Source: Martinezella hainanensis (GTDB taxonomy: Bacteria; Pseudomonadota; Alphaproteobacteria; Rhizobiales; Rhizobiaceae). Taken from it: DNA of 64,000 nt. Positions 60,594 to 64,000 of the stretch are shown here, in pieces. Location: the NCBI RefSeq assembly GCF_900094555.1, contig NZ_FMAC01000006.1:186001-250000 (forward strand), given 5' to 3'. How positions within the stretch are numbered: position 1 is the first letter of the stretch; every line of letters starts with the position of its first letter. Both the position numbers and the translations under genes were made by a program. Below the pieces are notes generated by a model, which saw only the letters and a list, made by a program, of their open reading frames with translations, ran no database searches and was not told the DNA's origin.

Positions 60594-60908
60594 TCACCCC
60601 AAGGGGGAGAAAGCGGCAGGCTTCATAATCTTGTTTTCCGCGACTTCGATCAGGTCGCGGATCTTCGGCAGGAAAGCCTGCCATTTGGGGTCCGCCGCCA
60701 GCCGCCCGCGCCGCGCTTCGCGGTCGTCGAGGCTTGTATAGGCCCAGATATGCACGATCTCGTTGATCACCCCGATCTCCGAATGGAAGTAGCCGACGAG
60801 GTTGCCGAGATGCGCCTTCTGGATGGCAATTCCTTCCTCCTCCACGACCTTCAGATATTGCGGGATGGTGCCGTTCTTCAGCCGGTAGGTGCGGATCTCG
60901 TAAAACAT
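60594..60908 (-). CDS. NIPSNAP-family protein
   Basis: The 104-residue ferredoxin-like alpha+beta protein has the family start MFYEIRTYRLKNGTIPQYL, then VGYFHSEIGVINEIVHIWAY and RRGRLAADPKWQAFLPKI. ATG 60908 gives this conserved start and has GAGG eight bases before it; GTG 60917 is the alternative. Function of NIPSNAP proteins in bacterial catabolic operons is unknown. It is co-transcribed with the aldehyde dehydrogenase and importer. Confidence 0.88.
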   Translation of the reverse strand: MFYEIRTYRLKNGTIPQYLKVVEEEGIAIQKAHLGNLVGYFHSEIGVINEIVHIWAYTSLDDREARRGRLAADPKWQAFLPKIRDLIEVAENKIMKPAAFSPLG

Positions 60909-60913
60909 CGGTC

Positions 60914-62386
60914 TCACCTCATGACGAAGGGATCGGGGATCGGATCATCCGACGTCCGCAGCCAGATGGTCTTGGTGCGGGTATAGTCGAGAGCCGCCGC
61001 AAGACCGCCTTCCCTGCCGTGGCCGGAAAGTCCGAAACCGCCGAAGGGCGCGATCGGCGATACCGCGCGATAGGTGTTGACCCAGACGACGCCGGCGCGA
61101 ATGCCCTTCATCAGGCGATGGGCGCGCGTGAGGTTCTGGGTGAAGACACCGGATGCCAGTCCGTAGCGGGTATCGTTTGCCAATCTCAGAGCTTCGGCTT
61201 CCGTCTCGAAGGAGACGACGGACAGGACAGGGCCGAAAAATTCCTCGGCGAGCGACGGCGAATTGACGCCATCGCAATCCAGGATCGTCGGCGGAAAATA
61301 ATAGCCGGCTCCGTCGGGCGTTTGCCCGCCAGTTATGAGCCGCGCGCCGCTTTTAATGGACTTCTCGACGAGAGCCGCGACATGATCCTGTTGGCGTTTC
61401 GTGGCGAGCGGTCCGACTTCGGTTGCCATGTCGAGCGGCGATCCAATGCGGATCGCCTCAGCCTTGCGCTTGAGAATCGACAGGAAGGTGTCCTTGACGC
61501 TGGCTTCGACGATCAGCCGCGAGCCGGCAACGCAGCTTTGGCCGGTCGCTGCGAAAATGCCGGCAACCTGCGCATTGGCGGCACTTTCGAGATCGGCATC
61601 GGCAAAGACGATAAAGGGTGACTTGCCGCCCAGTTCCAGCGATGTTGAGGCAAGGTTCTCTGCCGAATTGCGCACGACATGGCGTGCCGTCTCCGGCCCG
61701 CCGGTAAAGGCGATATGCGCGACTTTCGGATGGCACCCCAGCGTGGCGCCGCAAGACGGGCCGAACCCAGTAATGATGTTGACAACGCCGGCCGGGAAAC
61801 CCGCTTCATGAACCAGACGCGCAAATTCCAGAAGCGGCGCCGGCCCATCTTCCGATGCCTTGACGACCATCGTGCAGCCTGCCGCAAGCGCAGGGCCGAT
61901 CTTGACGGCAGAGAGGAAGAGCTGGCTGTTCCAGGGCACGACCATGGCGACAACGCCAACCGGCTCGCGACGCAGCCAGACGTCCATGTCAGGCTTGTCG
62001 ATCGGCAGATAGGAGCCCTCGATCTTGTCGGCGATGCCGGCATAGTAGCGATAATAGTCGGCGACATAGGCGATCTGCGCCGAGGTCTCGCGAATGATCT
62101 TGCCGGTGTCGCGCGTCTCCAGTTCCGCAAGCTTCTGCGCATTGGCCGCAACCAGGTCGGCGAGCTTGTAGAGAAGCTTGCCGCGCTGCGTCGCCGTCAT
62201 CTTCGACCACGGGCCTTCGTAGAGGGCTTTTTCGGCGGCATTGACGGCGCGGTCGACATCAGCCTCGCGCGCTTCCGGCATCTCCGCCCAGACGTCGCCG
62301 GTCGCGGGATCGATACTCTGGAAGCGGCCTTCCCCGTCCAGAAACTCACCGTCGATATAAGACTCGAAGCGCTGCATGACGTTCAC
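60914..62386 (-). CDS. Aldehyde dehydrogenase
   Basis: The 490-residue NAD(P)-dependent dehydrogenase has VVPWNSQLFLSAVKIGPALA, FTGGPETARHVV, Glu in SLELGGKSPFIVFADADLES, catalytic Cys in ATGQSCVAGSRL and FGGFGLSGHGREGG at the C-terminus, the betaine-aldehyde/carnitine-type dehydrogenase pattern. It overlaps the monooxygenase gene by four bases. It should oxidise the aldehyde that the monooxygenase releases by oxidative cleavage of an amine or ether. Confidence 0.93.
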   Translation of the reverse strand: MNVMQRFESYIDGEFLDGEGRFQSIDPATGDVWAEMPEAREADVDRAVNAAEKALYEGPWSKMTATQRGKLLYKLADLVAANAQKLAELETRDTGKIIRETSAQIAYVADYYRYYAGIADKIEGSYLPIDKPDMDVWLRREPVGVVAMVVPWNSQLFLSAVKIGPALAAGCTMVVKASEDGPAPLLEFARLVHEAGFPAGVVNIITGFGPSCGATLGCHPKVAHIAFTGGPETARHVVRNSAENLASTSLELGGKSPFIVFADADLESAANAQVAGIFAATGQSCVAGSRLIVEASVKDTFLSILKRKAEAIRIGSPLDMATEVGPLATKRQQDHVAALVEKSIKSGARLITGGQTPDGAGYYFPPTILDCDGVNSPSLAEEFFGPVLSVVSFETEAEALRLANDTRYGLASGVFTQNLTRAHRLMKGIRAGVVWVNTYRAVSPIAPFGGFGLSGHGREGGLAAALDYTRTKTIWLRTSDDPIPDPFVMR

Positions 62387-63423
62387 TCCGCAAATGCCGG
62401 CATGACCTCGGCGATGAACCGTTCGAGCGAAGCTTTCTTGCGCTCGAACGACATGCCGGTGTCGATCCAGAAGGAATATTCGTCGTAGCCCATCGCCTCA
62501 TAGGTCTTCAGCCGGGCAATCACGGTCGACGCATCGCCGACAACATTATTGCTGCGCATGACCGCATCGGACAGCATGGCGTTGGCGCGAATATCTTCTT
62601 CGGGGATGCGCTCGATCAGGCCCTGATGGATCGGCTTCTCGTTCTTGAACCAGGCGAAGAAGTAATTGTAATAGACGCTGAGCTCATGTGCGGCCCGAGC
62701 GATGTCGTCTTCCGAGGAGCCGACATAGGTATGGCGCAAAAGCATGATCTTCGGCCGCTCGATGTGCGCGTTCTTCGCGCAGGCATCGTTGAAGCGGCCC
62801 ATCAGCGCCTCGACCTCGTCATCGCCCTGCCAAAGCGGCGTTACCTGAACATTGCAGCCGTTGGCGACGGCAAATTCATGCGAATTCGGGTCGCGCGCCG
62901 CCACCCAGATCGGCGGATTCGGCTGCTGCAGCGGCTTCGGCGCCGACGTGGTCGACGGGAATTTGAAGAACTCGCCCTCATGGGCGTAGTCCCCCTGCCA
63001 GATACCTTTGACGGCCGGGATCAGCTCACGCATGCGCTGGCCGGCACCCCAGGCGTCGAGACCCGGCAGCAGCCGTTCATATTCGAAAGAGTAGGCGCCG
63101 CGGGCAATGCCGATATCGAGCCTGCCGTCGCAGATGATGTCGGCCATGGCGGCTTCGCCGGCAAGCTTGATCGGATGCCAGAAGGGCGCGATCACCGTTC
63201 CCGTTCCAAGCCTTGCCCGTGAGGTGCGCCGCGCCAGATCCGCGATCGTGACGAAGGGATTGGGTGCGATGGTGAAGTCCATCCCGTGATGCTCGCCCGT
63301 CCAGATCGCGTGCATGCCGCCCTTGTCGGCGATCTCGCACAGCGCGACGAATTCCTCATAGAGGCTCTTATGGGTCTGGCTCGCGTCAAGGCGTTCCATA
63401 TGAACGAAGAGAGAGAATTTCAT
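62383..63423 (-). CDS. LLM-class flavin-dependent monooxygenase
   Basis: The 346-residue luciferase-like oxygenase has MKFSLFVHMERLDASQTHKS, GEHHGMDFTIAPNPFVTIAD, GTGTVIAPFWHPIKLAGEAA and DGRLDIGIARGAYSFEYERL. It is the shorter LLM type, distinct from the NtaA type at 8.1 kb. Coupled by four-base overlaps to the flavin reductase upstream and the aldehyde dehydrogenase downstream, indicating a reductase-oxygenase-dehydrogenase route. Confidence 0.93.
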   Translation of the reverse strand: MKFSLFVHMERLDASQTHKSLYEEFVALCEIADKGGMHAIWTGEHHGMDFTIAPNPFVTIADLARRTSRARLGTGTVIAPFWHPIKLAGEAAMADIICDGRLDIGIARGAYSFEYERLLPGLDAWGAGQRMRELIPAVKGIWQGDYAHEGEFFKFPSTTSAPKPLQQPNPPIWVAARDPNSHEFAVANGCNVQVTPLWQGDDEVEALMGRFNDACAKNAHIERPKIMLLRHTYVGSSEDDIARAAHELSVYYNYFFAWFKNEKPIHQGLIERIPEEDIRANAMLSDAVMRSNNVVGDASTVIARLKTYEAMGYDEYSFWIDTGMSFERKKASLERFIAEVMPAFAE

Positions 63424-64000
63424 GCCTGCACCGCCTTCCCGGAAACCGGCCGCACCATGCCGGAAGTCTCATCGCCAAAATAGACCCCGAAATTGCCGAT
63501 CTGGCTTTCCAGCGCGAAGCGAGCGACAATGTCAGCCGTCGAGCTGGTCTTGAACTGTGCCGCCTTCAATGCATCAGGCTTGAGGAACCTGCCCTCGCGC
63601 GGCTCGCCCTGCGAGGCAAAGGCGCGATAGACGATGTGATGCTTGCCATCGCTCTTGCCTTCATAGACCGAGTAGAGAAAGCCGACCGTTACTGTCAGGC
63701 CGGTCAGCGCAGTCAGATACTGGCCAAGAATGTCGGCCGGGCTGCCCTCCCTGCCCTCGCAATTCGGAAGAGCAAGTACGTCCGTGCCAAGAAGCAGGAT
63801 TTCGCCATCGCGCTCGACGACCGCGCCGAGCTCGATATTGCCTTCCGCAGCGGCAGAGACCGCCTTGCTCGCCAGGATCGGCGTGAAGTAGCCGCCGCGC
63901 GCATAGCCGAGACCATTGCGACCGCTATTGTCGAAGGAGACGATGCGCCCCATCAAAACGACGTGGTCGCCGGCTTCGATGACCTGTTCCATGGTGCATT
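63420..64000 (-). CDS. Flavin reductase with extra C-terminal domain, 5' end outside window
   Basis: The frame is open to the right edge with no stop, and the first residues seen (VIEAGDHVVLMGRIVSFDNS, LGYARGGYFTP) correspond to the last third of a flavin-reductase split barrel, so the gene starts beyond the window. After the barrel comes about 150 residues (GEILLLGTDVLALPNCEGRE to the end) that are not part of standard flavin reductases; they have a Nudix-like look (VYRAFASQGEPREGRF) but no Nudix box. It would feed FMNH2 to the LLM oxygenase. Confidence 0.8.
   Translation of the reverse strand, partial: CTMEQVIEAGDHVVLMGRIVSFDNSGRNGLGYARGGYFTPILASKAVSAAAEGNIELGAVVERDGEILLLGTDVLALPNCEGREGSPADILGQYLTALTGLTVTVGFLYSVYEGKSDGKHHIVYRAFASQGEPREGRFLKPDALKAAQFKTSSTADIVARFALESQIGNFGVYFGDETSGMVRPVSGKAVQA

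Noticed and set aside
1-64000. CRISPR array, phage genes, toxin-antitoxin or replication origin
   Set aside because: No regularly spaced repeats, Cas, structural phage, RepABC or toxin-antitoxin genes were seen on either strand.

Overview
The window looks like a catabolic, accessory-type stretch of an alphaproteobacterial genome, most likely Rhizobium/Agrobacterium/Ensifer and probably a large plasmid or chromid. The reasons are high GC, tightly coupled ABC-transporter operons with ATGA/GTGA overlaps, many one-component regulators (GntR, LysR, TetR, AraC, Lrp, AmiC/AmiR), rhizobial-style insertion-sequence debris, and no housekeeping, rRNA or tRNA genes. The genus is inferred from protein style, not from a marker gene.

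Layout. 0-2.7 kb: isochorismatase-like hydrolase (cut by the window edge), cupin and allophanate hydrolase, a probable biuret/urea-type nitrogen salvage unit. 3.1-8.0 kb: polar amino acid ABC importer with divergent GntR(HutC-like)-LysR regulator pair. 8.1-12.3 kb: flavin monooxygenase plus flavin reductase, a PLP aminotransferase and an agmatinase-family ureohydrolase. 12.6-19.1 kb: Tat-exported epoxide-hydrolase-like protein with divergent TetR, aldo/keto reductase with divergent AraC, and TetR divergent from an amidase; then an IS30 relic. 19.5-28.8 kb: one long minus-strand operon (succinate-semialdehyde-type dehydrogenase, class III aminotransferase, ABC importer, cupin, FAD amine oxidase, 2-hydroxyacid dehydrogenase) with a divergent Lrp regulator, suggesting amine/diamine or amino acid catabolism.

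29.0-37.5 kb: amiC-amiR-[ANTAR leader and terminator]-nitrilase-ABC importer (with a LivM-LivG fusion)-amidase, an amide/nitrile uptake and hydrolysis operon with a clear transcription antitermination leader inside it. 37.6-48.6 kb: peptide-type ABC importer with a cytosolic class A beta-lactamase-fold hydrolase and an M20 peptidase, two LysR regulators, and an MmgE/PrpD protein.

49.1-56.6 kb is a different kind of locus: an atypical NarL/LuxR regulator, two divergent glycine-rich proteins sharing a DQH...AGxGGxGGxGN motif (one with four tandem ~75-residue repeats), a type I secretion ABC protein with degenerate ATPase motifs, and an HlyD-type fusion protein. It is bracketed by IS110 and IS3 remnants. 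This is the best candidate for an undescribed system: a type I secretion unit with non-RTX, glycine-rich repeat cargo. 56.7-64 kb: flavin reductase, flavin monooxygenase, aldehyde dehydrogenase, NIPSNAP protein and a spermidine/putrescine-type ABC importer.

A theme running through the window is a strong stem-loop directly after each of the five substrate-binding-protein genes (and after the small glycine-rich cargo gene), which should set the binding protein or cargo above its downstream genes in expression.
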